NCBI GenBank assembly: GCA_022561215.1
Contig: JADFRQ010000027.1
Coordinates: 1-34,619, forward strand
Length of the DNA: 34,619 bases
DNA from: Chloroflexota bacterium
Lineage (GTDB): Bacteria > Chloroflexota > Anaerolineae > Anaerolineales > E44-bin32
Direction: 5' to 3'
The notes under the pieces were generated by a model. That model did not search any database. It saw only the letters and a program-made list of their open reading frames with translations, and was not told the origin of the DNA. Shown piece by piece: positions 1 through 8,194 of the stretch (position 1 is the stretch's first letter; each line of letters opens with the position of its first letter). Made by a program: the position numbers and the translations under genes.

Positions 1-846
1 GACTTGAAACACCACAATTGAAAATATTGCAGACAGAATCACTGACTGGATATGTCCGGCACCTTGGCCTATGGCGTAAAAATACAGATAGCGGAGGCCA
101 AGGAATATACCCGCCGTGAGCATTGGAAGTCCCAAAAACGAGAATACTCTAAGCGGGCGATACATCGTATACGCACGCAGGATCGTGGTAACAGATTGTG
201 TCATGTATTCTGGCATATTTCGCATGAGACGGGATGGACGCGAAATAGGATTTGTGTGAATGGGCACGTATTCCACTGCCATTCTTCGAGAACCGGCTTG
301 GATCAACGTTTCTAAGGTATAGGAATACTCGCTGAGAACGATGGTCCTTAGAGCGGCTTCTCGCGTAAGAGCTCTAAATCCGCTTGTCGCGTCCGGTATC
401 CTCATACCGGAAGCCATTTGTAAAACTCTACTTCCCAGCCGCTGAAGGAAACGTTTGGAGGGAGAGAATGATTTCAATGTTCCAACGCCCCGATCACCAA
501 CGACTATATCCGCACGATTATCCAGGATGGGCTCTAATAGATGTGGGATATCTTCGCCGCGGTATTGGTTATCGGCGTCCGTGTTTACTATTACATCGGC
601 CCCTTTAGACAGAGCAGTCTCCAACCCAACCACAAAGGCGCCAGCCAAACCGATGTTCTTCGGGAGTTCAATTACATGATCGACTTCAAGGTCCCTCGCA
701 ATTTGAGCCGTACCATCCGTACTGCCATCATCAATTACCAATATCTCGACCTTGTCAACTCCACTAATCTGATGAGGGATTGCTTCGATCGCTTCTCGCA
801 ACGTATCTGCTTCGTTGTAGCATGGGATTTGGACGATCAGTTTCAT
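1..846 (-). CDS. Family 2 glycosyltransferase, DPM/DPG synthase-like (3' end cut by window edge)
   Basis: The minus strand is open from an ATG at 846 to the left edge (282 codons, no stop), so the C-terminus is missing. The N-terminus is a GT-A glycosyltransferase: MKLIVQIPCYNEADT, then the IDDGSTDGT nucleotide-binding loop, the metal-binding NTDADNQY motif, and SGFRALTREA, which is typical of dolichyl/polyprenyl-phosphate sugar synthases. After about residue 240 a hydrophobic stretch begins (VFSFLGLPMLTAGIF), as in members with C-terminal membrane helices. Such enzymes usually transfer a sugar from a nucleotide donor to a polyprenyl phosphate at the inner face of the membrane; the donor cannot be told from sequence. 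The gene lies 65 bp downstream of the LamG/M23 gene on the same strand and belongs to the surface-polysaccharide neighbourhood. The family call is firm; the exact substrate is unknown. Confidence 0.9.
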   Translation of the reverse strand, partial: MKLIVQIPCYNEADTLREAIEAIPHQISGVDKVEILVIDDGSTDGTAQIARDLEVDHVIELPKNIGLAGAFVVGLETALSKGADVIVNTDADNQYRGEDIPHLLEPILDNRADIVVGDRGVGTLKSFSPSKRFLQRLGSRVLQMASGMRIPDATSGFRALTREAALRTIVLSEYSYTLETLIQAGSRRMAVEYVPIHTNPISRPSRLMRNMPEYMTQSVTTILRAYTMYRPLRVFSFLGLPMLTAGIFLGLRYLYFYAIGQGAGHIQSVILSAIFSIVVFQV

Positions 847-911
847 AGATGATTGCCAATTGCAAATGAGGATTCAAACCGAAGTATACCCTGCTTGACG
901 GAACGGACAGC

Positions 912-3074
912 TTATTCAGCTGGGGGTTGATCGACTAGAAAAAGAGGAAAATAAAGCGGGAAGGAGGGAGAAAGCTCTGAGATTACCCAGTTTGGTCCTG
1001 GAGGTACTCCGCCGAAAATTAGCTGTGCGTTGCTTGTTCCACCATTGAACCCGCCGGTGTCATAAATAGAATTTCCCTGCCCTTCATTGAAACGCAAAAA
1101 TCCAACAGTCTTATTGTCCAGGCTCTGAAATCCAGGAGTGGGCGTGAACCCCTCAAAATACCGGAGCCACCAAGAAAAGCGGATATTGTCCATTAATCCG
1201 ACAAAACCAGAATTAGTACCATCCTTGTCGCTACCAATAACAAGGTAGGGATCGAGGTTCACGCACTCTTCCGTCGAGGAAGGGCCACAGGTTTCGCCTG
1301 CTGCAGCATTATCAGGATAGCTAATATCGCCTAGGGGACCGGGAGCCGATGCCTGTTCAACCCCATCGATAAAAATCCACATTTGGCCGTCCGGATACGT
1401 ACCATCCCATCGATTGCGCTGAACGGCGACATGATGCCACTTGCCATCATTAATCGTGGCTGTACTGCAAAGTGTAAATTCGCTTGAATCAGCCCCACGA
1501 ACACCAAAAGCGATACGTCCCCCCACGATGGAGATTCCCCATTCGCTTCCTGGAAGCGAACGACTGCGATCGAAGAGAATATTGCCGTCTTTCCAATTGT
1601 CATTTGCACCGCAGGCGATATCTGATGCGTTGTTTGAACCCGGCTCGGCCTTCATCCACCATTCGACTACAAAATCATGCAAGCCGACATCTGCCGGAGG
1701 GCCATGTGTATCTTGATTGGGATCATCAATTTGAATGCGCAGCTGGTTGCCTCCATTTTGCGTATCTCCTGCAAAATTTATGGCAAAATCGAGACCGTTG
1801 CCGTAGTATTCGTGGTAGTCGTTGGTCAGTCTCGAATAAGGGATAAGAGTCTCTCCTTCCCGCTCGATATAACCGCTGGTATACGGAGTTGGCCCAGAAT
1901 GCACTATCCAGCCCGATAGCTTCACTCCGTCAAGGTCGAAGAAGGCGCCATTGTACTTCAGGGTAAGGTGCACCATCGCTGCGGTGGCAAAACCCCCATT
2001 GCACACCTCCGTGCCGATGGCTCCCAAATTCTGATTTCTTCCGACCCAGCCACGATCGCCGGGCTCGCCCAAGAACCGCAGATGATAGTAACTCGTTGAC
2101 CAAGTTTCTCCAGGCTGCACTTCGTTATAAATTTCAACCCAACACGGAAGGTTTGTCCCGCTGGGAGTGCGGACATAGGCATTTCCCGCATGCGCTGCGA
2201 CTACAAAGTCATCAGGCAGTTCGCTTCCCTTTGGCCAATTCGTCGAGAAATCCATGCCTGAGCGATCTGTTCCAATACTCCCGCCAAACCAACTATGGGT
2301 CCCGTTGAAGGTCCAATCGGCGCCCATGGGGAAGGGGAGTTGCAGGAAGTCATCCGGTGGAAGACTATCCGGATCAATAATGTTGGCACTATCCAAGGGG
2401 TCGATAGTAGGAAATAGATCGGCGAAAGTAGCAGCGAAACCATTCGAACTTCGAGAGGATACTGATTCTGACCAGGATGAAAATTCTTGGTTTGATGCAA
2501 GTCGATTTGCTATGGCATATGTTGCGGATGAGATATTTGGATTTAGCTGAATGCTCTCCCCATCCAGAAAGGTGAAACTCGGAATTTCTGTCCGGCTTGC
2601 AGTCTCATCCGTTCGTCGAGATCCCCATAAATACAGATGTTCATAAAATGCGGTCGCCAATCCCATCGCAGTACTTTCGATTTGGGCAAGCACAACATCG
2701 TTTTCAACACGAATGGATGAGGCCTTTATCCAGCCCGTTTGTATTTCAAGTGTTGTCAGCAAGACAAGTGGGTTAATACTCGTATAAGCAGCCCAATTTT
2801 CGATAGCGTCGGCAAAGGGCAGCAGCGGCGATTCAATACTGTCCAGGAACGCCTCGACACTGAAATCGCCGACATTCGGCCCCCAAACAAACTGACCATC
2901 GGAAATTAGCGGATCAATGGTTATTTCTGGATCTGCGAAAGTGGATCGCCAGGGCGGCAGAATCGTGAAGAGTAAAATAGAAAGACCGCCCAGAATTCCC
3001 CAGGTGATCATCATCGTTCGTAGTGATTTTAATTCTTTATAATCTGTCATTCTATACCCGACCGGAAATTGCAT
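912..3074 (-). CDS. Secreted LasA-like M23 peptidase-fold protein with C-terminal LamG-like jellyroll module
   Basis: 720 aa. A hydrophobic segment at about residues 21-43 looks like a signal anchor or uncleaved signal peptide. Residues about 245-410 resemble the LasA/beta-lytic branch of M23 metallopeptidases: H260 in NGTHSWFGG, D275 in SGMDFS (spacing 15), H331 in YYHL, then a CNGG segment and H369 in MVHLTLKYNG. By recalled family alignment, H260, D275 and H369 would be the zinc ligands and H331 an active-site His. The first His of the usual HxH motif is Met367 here, so activity is uncertain. Residues about 430-640 form a jellyroll with DFVVEWWMK, GKWHHVAV and IFIDGVEQA, closely matching the C-terminal module of the upstream gene. 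The C-terminus (PLYFPLFLVDQ) resembles tails of Chloroflexota secreted proteins. Probable role: binding to, and perhaps cutting, cell wall. An alternative start is M9. The upstream same-strand gene ends 37 bp away, so co-transcription is likely. Confidence 0.8.
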   Translation of the reverse strand: MQFPVGYRMTDYKELKSLRTMMITWGILGGLSILLFTILPPWRSTFADPEITIDPLISDGQFVWGPNVGDFSVEAFLDSIESPLLPFADAIENWAAYTSINPLVLLTTLEIQTGWIKASSIRVENDVVLAQIESTAMGLATAFYEHLYLWGSRRTDETASRTEIPSFTFLDGESIQLNPNISSATYAIANRLASNQEFSSWSESVSSRSSNGFAATFADLFPTIDPLDSANIIDPDSLPPDDFLQLPFPMGADWTFNGTHSWFGGSIGTDRSGMDFSTNWPKGSELPDDFVVAAHAGNAYVRTPSGTNLPCWVEIYNEVQPGETWSTSYYHLRFLGEPGDRGWVGRNQNLGAIGTEVCNGGFATAAMVHLTLKYNGAFFDLDGVKLSGWIVHSGPTPYTSGYIEREGETLIPYSRLTNDYHEYYGNGLDFAINFAGDTQNGGNQLRIQIDDPNQDTHGPPADVGLHDFVVEWWMKAEPGSNNASDIACGANDNWKDGNILFDRSRSLPGSEWGISIVGGRIAFGVRGADSSEFTLCSTATINDGKWHHVAVQRNRWDGTYPDGQMWIFIDGVEQASAPGPLGDISYPDNAAAGETCGPSSTEECVNLDPYLVIGSDKDGTNSGFVGLMDNIRFSWWLRYFEGFTPTPGFQSLDNKTVGFLRFNEGQGNSIYDTGGFNGGTSNAQLIFGGVPPGPNWVISELSPSFPLYFPLFLVDQPPAE

Positions 3075-3111
3075 TGCCTAAACATCGATCGAGCCATCAC
3101 GCTCAGCAGGA

Positions 3112-4998
3112 TCATTGGATTAATATCGGGATAAAGATTTGATGGATCAGAAAAAGGGTTGAAACTTCCCATTCTGGTCCATTTGACGGATCGCCGCCAT
3201 AGAGTCGAAATGCATCGCTTGGTCCGGAAAGTGAAGCAGAGTTATCGGAAATTGCATTGCCAAATCCTTCATCAAGGTGATAAATGCCTACACTATTTTC
3301 ATCACTTTCAAAAGGTGCAAGGAACGGTTGGAAAGTGGTTGAATAACGGATCGAGTTTGAAATACGGATTTCATCCAAATAACCGTTGTAGGCCAAGCCC
3401 GAATCTGATTTGCGGGCACCAATAACCAGGTAGGGATCTTGATCCGGATCGGAAGAGGTGCGGCCGTCACGATAGCTGATATCACCCCCCGGCCCTACGG
3501 CCTCAGCATCAAGGACTCCGTCGATGAATATTCGAAGGACGCCGTCGCTGAGCGTGCGCGTCAGAGCAACATGATGCCACTTGCCATCAACCACGGCTAA
3601 CGTCCCGCAGAGTGTTTCGCTGTCGACGCCATTGTTCACCCCAAATGCAATGGTGGAACCCGTCAAACTTACCCCATACTCTCCATAATCTCCTTGCCCG
3701 CTAACGTCGCGATCGAAGATAATGTTCCCGGCCATCCAACCCTCGCCTCCAGGAATACACGTGGGGCTGTTGTTGTCTCCACCCTGTACCTTCATCCACC
3801 ATTCCAGCGTAAAGTCCGTGCTGCCCACATCTGCAGCCATGTCTCCATTTACGGGATCGTCGATTAAAATTTTCAGGCGATCAAAGTCTCCCCAACCGTT
3901 GCCGAAAAACCGCAGCGCAAAACCAGCAGGGGGCAGAGTAGGAATGTAGGAGAGGCTGCTATCCCAATAGTATTGATCCAGCATCTCGTCCCAGGTAATC
4001 TTCTCATAGCCTTGGTTGCCTAAAGAGTGGAAATACGTATCCCATTGGCCCATGCAGGTTCCCTGCCACCCAAAATCCTCGCAGCGCCAAAACCAATCCA
4101 AATAGTGCGTGCGGAACAGAGACCCATCCGTGCGTGTCAAACGCCAGGGCCAGGTGAAATCGACGGCATTGTTTGTGCTGCCGTAGGTCACCCCAGGGAT
4201 GTAGACCTGATCGCAGATGCTATCATAGACATTGGCATCGCTCCATCGACCGCCGGCAGCTGTAATTTCCCAGGCGTACATTTTTGCCGCCATGGCGCCT
4301 GCGCGCAGTGATTCACGCGGCCATGTCCGCACCCATTCATTGGGAAGAACATGTTTCACATAGTCCATAAAATCAATCACTTCAACCGTGTATGGCAAGC
4401 TCGTATCACATGTTGCAACTTGTCCGGTCACACGCACTCGAATGGTATCGGGAAGTGTGCTGCTGGGAACAAACGCTGGGCCTTGAAACTCGGGAAATGA
4501 TTTTGTTACATCCGGATCGGGCTTATCGCGAATGCCAAGCTCCGGGATCTCAATGGTTGTGGCAGTGTTGGCGAGCTCAGCGTCGATGAGCAGCGTATCA
4601 CCAGCGACCAAAGCGATGCCGATCATCTGCCAATCACCGTAACCCTGCGCCTGAATCAACAGGTTGGTATACAGAATGGGCTCGGCAAGCTCGATTTTTG
4701 TAAAGGTAAATTCTCCGTCCTGGTCGCTGATCGTGCTGAGGTTTAGCTCTGCCAATAAAATTATTGCGCCTTGCACGGGGATTAAGTTACGCTTGTCGAT
4801 AACCACACCGCTCACATTGGTTTGTAGATTATTCCCTGCTAGAGTGGGGTTGGCAGAGGTTGGCAAGGATGCCCCGAGCAAAAAAATTGCCATTGAAAGA
4901 AATATAGCAAGGTAGCTCTTGGGGCCGCGATTGCCGTGGTGCGAATGACGAGCAGATCCGCTTGCCATCCCTTCTGATTTTTTCTCTCCCAAAGTCAT
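3112..4998 (-). CDS. Secreted SpoIID/LytB-domain protein with carboxypeptidase-regulatory-like and LamG-like modules
   Basis: 628 aa. The N-terminus has a basic, His-rich stretch and a hydrophobic signal region at about residues 28-48. A carboxypeptidase-regulatory-like beta domain follows at about 58-135 (VSGVVIDKRNLIPVQGAIILL). Residues about 185-335 are a SpoIID domain: VKHVLPNEWVRTWPRESLRA then GAMAAKMYAWE. E221 sits at the position of the catalytic Glu known for SpoIID, a peptidoglycan lytic transglycosylase that acts on stripped glycan strands in spore formers. In non-sporulating bacteria the domain is a general wall-remodelling module. Residues about 365-590 are a LamG-like jellyroll paralogous to that of the next gene, with FTLEWWMK, GKWHHVALTR and IFIDGVLDA. 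The protein ends FLIHQIFIPILIQ. Start: AGAAGGA lies just before the ATG, with unusually short spacing; M11 is an alternative. The gene diverges from the polysaccharide cluster. Confidence 0.85.
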   Translation of the reverse strand: MTLGEKKSEGMASGSARHSHHGNRGPKSYLAIFLSMAIFLLGASLPTSANPTLAGNNLQTNVSGVVIDKRNLIPVQGAIILLAELNLSTISDQDGEFTFTKIELAEPILYTNLLIQAQGYGDWQMIGIALVAGDTLLIDAELANTATTIEIPELGIRDKPDPDVTKSFPEFQGPAFVPSSTLPDTIRVRVTGQVATCDTSLPYTVEVIDFMDYVKHVLPNEWVRTWPRESLRAGAMAAKMYAWEITAAGGRWSDANVYDSICDQVYIPGVTYGSTNNAVDFTWPWRLTRTDGSLFRTHYLDWFWRCEDFGWQGTCMGQWDTYFHSLGNQGYEKITWDEMLDQYYWDSSLSYIPTLPPAGFALRFFGNGWGDFDRLKILIDDPVNGDMAADVGSTDFTLEWWMKVQGGDNNSPTCIPGGEGWMAGNIIFDRDVSGQGDYGEYGVSLTGSTIAFGVNNGVDSETLCGTLAVVDGKWHHVALTRTLSDGVLRIFIDGVLDAEAVGPGGDISYRDGRTSSDPDQDPYLVIGARKSDSGLAYNGYLDEIRISNSIRYSTTFQPFLAPFESDENSVGIYHLDEGFGNAISDNSASLSGPSDAFRLYGGDPSNGPEWEVSTLFLIHQIFIPILIQ

Positions 4999-5467
4999 GT
5001 CCTTCTTACACGCAAGTCTGTACTATCGACGAAGTGCGTTCAAATCTCCGCAGAGGATCCTGCGTCAATTGGGCTCCACCATGAGCGTTGCCAGCCGGCT
5101 TAGGTTGCAGGTTTCATGCCCGCATGTTCGAAGGGGCAGAGTATTGTTATGCCAACAGTATATTGAGTAGGTACGCTAAGGAGTTGGGTGGATGCACATT
5201 GCTAATTGCGCGTTTAATTCTTGCTGCCGCATGGTTGTTACGCCCGTGGAACGGTGATCTTCATGAGAAAAATGAAAGATACACTCGTAGAAGATTCTTA
5301 TCGCATCACATAGCAGCAACAATAGTACTCCGGTACTGACGGGGTAGAGAAAAGAGAGAATTTTTCGATGGAACCGTCGCACTGCAGGGATTCCATGGGC
5401 GCTGGCCTCGCCCCAAAGTGGAGTGCCAAGAATCAGCTAAATGACAGCAAACGTCGTAGCTCCTGCA

Positions 5468-5587
5468 TGTCATCCTGAAGCCTTTGCAAAGCAAAGGTTG
5501 AAGGATCTCGTTTTCCGTATGCTAAACTCCATGCTCATGAGAAACGATGATTCTGCCCTTCAATTCCTGAAGGGTTTCAGAATGACA
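5468..5587. repeat. Dispersed MITE-like repeat, copy A
   Basis: The element starts with TGTCATCCTGA (5468-5478) and ends with TCAGAATGACA (5577-5587), which are imperfect inverted ends. The left arm holds the hairpin CCTTTGC-AAA-GCAAAGG and then GAAGGATCTCG. The same arm appears inverted at the right end of copy B (16523-16657), and a single diverged arm is present at 32711-32770. No coding potential; non-autonomous mobile or REP-like in nature. Confidence 0.75.
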
Positions 5588-5738
5588 TTAATTTTATTCC
5601 GCCTTCCTTCAACGTAGCAAAAATTACCGGGAGCGTGCTCCAAGACAAATTTCACTCGCCTTCCGACATTCACTCCAGGAAAATTAGGGCCAATTTTCAA
5701 TCTCGCGAGTAGAATGGAATCAATTTTTATCTGCTGTT

Positions 5739-5768
5739 TTAAGCTGCCGATGCAATTTCGGGTAGAAT
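5739..5768 (+). promoter_or_regulatory. Weak candidate sigma70-type promoter for the polysaccharide operon
   Basis: TTAAGC (5739-5744), an 18-nt spacer, then TAGAAT (5763-5768). It lies 74 bp before the Wzz-like start. The -35 match is poor; the call rests on the -10 box and on position only. Confidence 0.3.
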
Positions 5769-5842
5769 CTTGCCTCGAGCTTGCTGGAATTACGATCTGG
5801 GGATAAGCAAACAGCAACTCTCCAGGATGCATTCTCAAGGAC

Positions 5843-6670
5843 ATGACACACACAGAAAATCACTTGCAATCCTTCGAGCCAACCGATTTAATCGCCAAAC
5901 TTGTGCACAGGTGGATTTGGCTGATTGCCTCCAGCCTCCTTGGCGCAGCTGCGGCATTTATCTTCAGTTTGCTCATTCCCCCACGCTATGAAACAGAGGC
6001 TGCTATTGCGGTCAATCTCGATTATGGAAACCTCGAAGCACTCGAACTGGTTGTCGAAGATCGAGTGCTTGATCGCGTCTGGCAATTAATGGTTTCGGAT
6101 GAAACATTGCTTCAAACGCAAGCGCGCGTTGAGTCCGAATTGCAACCGGCGGAGAAATGGAATTCGTTAGAGTCTTTTCGCGCCCACACGCGTCTCGACG
6201 CGCGCTTGTCACGCTGGGAGTTGATTGGCATCCACAATCAGCCTGAGATTGCCCAGAGAATTGCCAACGCCTGGATGTTCGTCGTGATGCAACGGCTGGA
6301 TGAGGCCTATGAACATGCATGGAATGCAGCGCAAATCGAAGGCGTAAATTTTGAGGTGACGTGTATTTCAATGTTGAGCGCGCAGAATGAAGCTGTGCTA
6401 GGTGATTGTATATTGTCGAAGGATGACGTCTCCGAGGAGGACCTCCTTCGATTTCGAGCAGAATTTGAGGCCAGCCGAGGAATTCTGCCGATTCTGTCGT
6501 ATGAAGCTGTGCATGAAGCGACTCTGCCTGAACGCCCGGTGTTGTGGGGAAGGGGGTTGAGTGTTTTTTTTGGAGGGACAGCCGGTTTTGTTATCGGCGT
6601 GCTTCTTATTTTTGCATTTCCACTGCCCAGGAGAAAATTACAGTCTCACGAAAAAATAAGTGACCCTTAA
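5843..6670 (+). CDS. Wzz-like polysaccharide co-polymerase / chain-length regulator
   Basis: 275 aa with the two-helix layout of Wzz proteins. Helix 1 is at about residues 25-46 (WIWLIASSLLGAAAAFIFSL), followed directly by the typical PPRYETEAAIAV strand. A long, mainly helical periplasmic-side segment follows, and helix 2 is at about residues 235-258 (LSVFFGGTAGFVIGVLLIFAF) with a short basic tail. Such proteins set the length of polysaccharide made by a Wzy polymerase. There is no C-terminal tyrosine-kinase domain or Walker motif, so it is not a BY-kinase fusion. First gene of the plus-strand cluster, 12 bp before the polymerase gene. AGGA lies one base before the ATG, an unusually short spacing, so the exact start is uncertain. 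Sequence conservation with Wzz is weak outside the termini; the call rests on topology and context. Confidence 0.75.
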   Translation: MTHTENHLQSFEPTDLIAKLVHRWIWLIASSLLGAAAAFIFSLLIPPRYETEAAIAVNLDYGNLEALELVVEDRVLDRVWQLMVSDETLLQTQARVESELQPAEKWNSLESFRAHTRLDARLSRWELIGIHNQPEIAQRIANAWMFVVMQRLDEAYEHAWNAAQIEGVNFEVTCISMLSAQNEAVLGDCILSKDDVSEEDLLRFRAEFEASRGILPILSYEAVHEATLPERPVLWGRGLSVFFGGTAGFVIGVLLIFAFPLPRRKLQSHEKISDP

Positions 6671-6682
6671 AAAATTAATCTG

Positions 6683-8194
6683 ATGGCGATCGTAAAAGGA
6701 ATTTTCAGAAAAGTCGAATCCGTTTTCGAGCAAATCTCGTGGGGCTTATGGGTCCTTGTGCTTCTTAGTATTCCGATAACAAGTTTTCCGTTGGTGGGTA
6801 AATTCACCGGCGATTCTTCCGTTAGTCCGCTAGCCGGCATTCCCTTGTTCCTGTTGCTTGGCGTTTGGTTGCTCCCCTATATATTGAAAAACCGGCCAAT
6901 TTCGAAAATTGCCGTCCCCTTTCTGGCCTTTGTCGGGGTAGCGCTGATCTCAAGTTTCAGGGCGCCCTTCCTGGAAATTTATCCATTCAAGGGAATTACA
7001 CTTTTCAGTCGCGAGATCCGTTCGATGATCACACTAGGCATGGGGGTGGCATTTTATCTTGTCGCGGCAACGCTTCCTCATTCCAAACAGCGCCTGCGCA
7101 AGAGTTTTCAATGGCTCTATATTGGTGCTTTTATCATGCTTTTGTGGTCGACCGTCCAAATTTTTCGCTTACCGTATTCTTATAATCCACAGCCTGAGGA
7201 ATTAAATGCCATTCACCGTCTCTTCTCGCTACGTGATCTGTTTCGGGATCGAGTGACGGGAATGGCCTATGAACCCTCCTGGCTTGCAGATCAGTTGTCG
7301 ATTTTGTATCTGCCAATGCTGCTAGCCAGCATTATCAAGAAAACCACTGTCTTTAATATCCGTTGGAAGGCAATTACCATTGAGCTGGTTTTATTTCTGT
7401 GGGGTGGGACGGTGTTATTCTTCACTTTTTCGCGGATCGGTTTGTTGGCCTTCATTACCGCCGTCGGTGTGTTATTGATCGCAAGTTCTCGCGGGTTCAT
7501 AAGCACTTTTGCTGAGAAACGCAGTCAGGGTAGCCGTTTGTCGGTCAGGCAGGTGAAGGGGCTTACCTGGGCGGGATTGAGTTTGTTACTTCTTATGAGT
7601 GTGCTCCTGATATTTTTTTTGGCGACCCAGTCCAATGCGCGTCTGTCCGATCTGCTTAGGTTTGACCTGAAAAGTATTTTCGAATCGAATCGACTTCCTG
7701 CGCTTTATAATCTGGCCAATAATCTTGAATACGCCGAGCGACTATTGTATTGGATCAGCGCATTTCTCATATTTAGTCGATTTCCAATCTTGGGGGTGGG
7801 ACTGGGGAATTCGGGATTATTGTTTCGAGAAACAGTCCCCGCATTTGGAAATTATTTGCCGGAAATATTGCATATTCTCGGTCCGGTACAAGTCACGATC
7901 GCAAACCCAAAAAGCCTGTGGCTGCGGCTTTTGGCGGAAACAGGAATTCTGGGGTTCATGGTGTTCATCACATGGCTGCTGATCCTAGCGCTTGTTGTGC
8001 ACAGTCTTAGCCGCAGCAGGAAGGACCTTCTCGGCGTTATTGGCCTGGCGGGAGCAATGACCTTGATCGTACAGTTTTTTGAAGGATTTAGTTTGGATAC
8101 TTTCGCACTGCCTCAGCTTTGGATAATGCTGGGATTTGTAACCAGTGCGTGGATGATCCTTCCCGCCGAAATTGAATTGGAGCAGAGGGAATGA
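6683..8194 (+). CDS. O-antigen polymerase/ligase family membrane protein (Wzy/WaaL-like)
   Basis: 503 aa, very hydrophobic, with about 11-13 predicted membrane helices. The Wzy_C/WaaL-type region is visible in the second half: a soluble loop with a GVGLGNSGLLF element at about residue 375, followed by NPKSLWLRLLAETGILGFMV, the hallmark H/N-S-x-x-L-x-L-x-x-E-x-G-x-x-G pattern of this family. The family either polymerises lipid-linked repeat units or ligates glycans on the outer membrane-face side. Because a Wzz-like gene precedes it and a lipopolysaccharide core is not expected in Chloroflexota, polymerase is the better guess. Its TGA overlaps the ATG of the next gene (ATGA at 8191-8194), indicating translational coupling. 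Confidence 0.85.
   Translation: MAIVKGIFRKVESVFEQISWGLWVLVLLSIPITSFPLVGKFTGDSSVSPLAGIPLFLLLGVWLLPYILKNRPISKIAVPFLAFVGVALISSFRAPFLEIYPFKGITLFSREIRSMITLGMGVAFYLVAATLPHSKQRLRKSFQWLYIGAFIMLLWSTVQIFRLPYSYNPQPEELNAIHRLFSLRDLFRDRVTGMAYEPSWLADQLSILYLPMLLASIIKKTTVFNIRWKAITIELVLFLWGGTVLFFTFSRIGLLAFITAVGVLLIASSRGFISTFAEKRSQGSRLSVRQVKGLTWAGLSLLLLMSVLLIFFLATQSNARLSDLLRFDLKSIFESNRLPALYNLANNLEYAERLLYWISAFLIFSRFPILGVGLGNSGLLFRETVPAFGNYLPEILHILGPVQVTIANPKSLWLRLLAETGILGFMVFITWLLILALVVHSLSRSRKDLLGVIGLAGAMTLIVQFFEGFSLDTFALPQLWIMLGFVTSAWMILPAEIELEQRE

Larger units (their letters stand above)
4999..5842. other. Intergenic region without a supported gene (844 bp)
   Basis: This divergent region separates the minus-strand surface genes from the plus-strand polysaccharide cluster. 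No reading frame in it has recognisable protein motifs. It contains dispersed repeat copy A (5468-5587), two small inverted repeats (GGAGC/GCTCC at about 5632-5643, and GAAAATT/AATTTTC at 5679-5698), and a weak candidate promoter for the plus-strand cluster. Promoters for both directions probably lie here. Confidence 0.5.

Noticed and set aside
5026-5062. GTTCAAATC resembling a tRNA T-loop
   Set aside because: The flanking bases do not pair as a T stem and no anticodon or D arm could be placed.
5088-5339. 83-codon plus-strand ORF in the gap after the surface genes
   Set aside because: Composition is unlike a real protein, with no motif, no ribosome site and no neighbour logic.
5560-5853. 97-codon minus-strand ORF overlapping the Wzz-like start
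   Set aside because: It overlaps the repeat and the next gene's start and has no recognisable motif.
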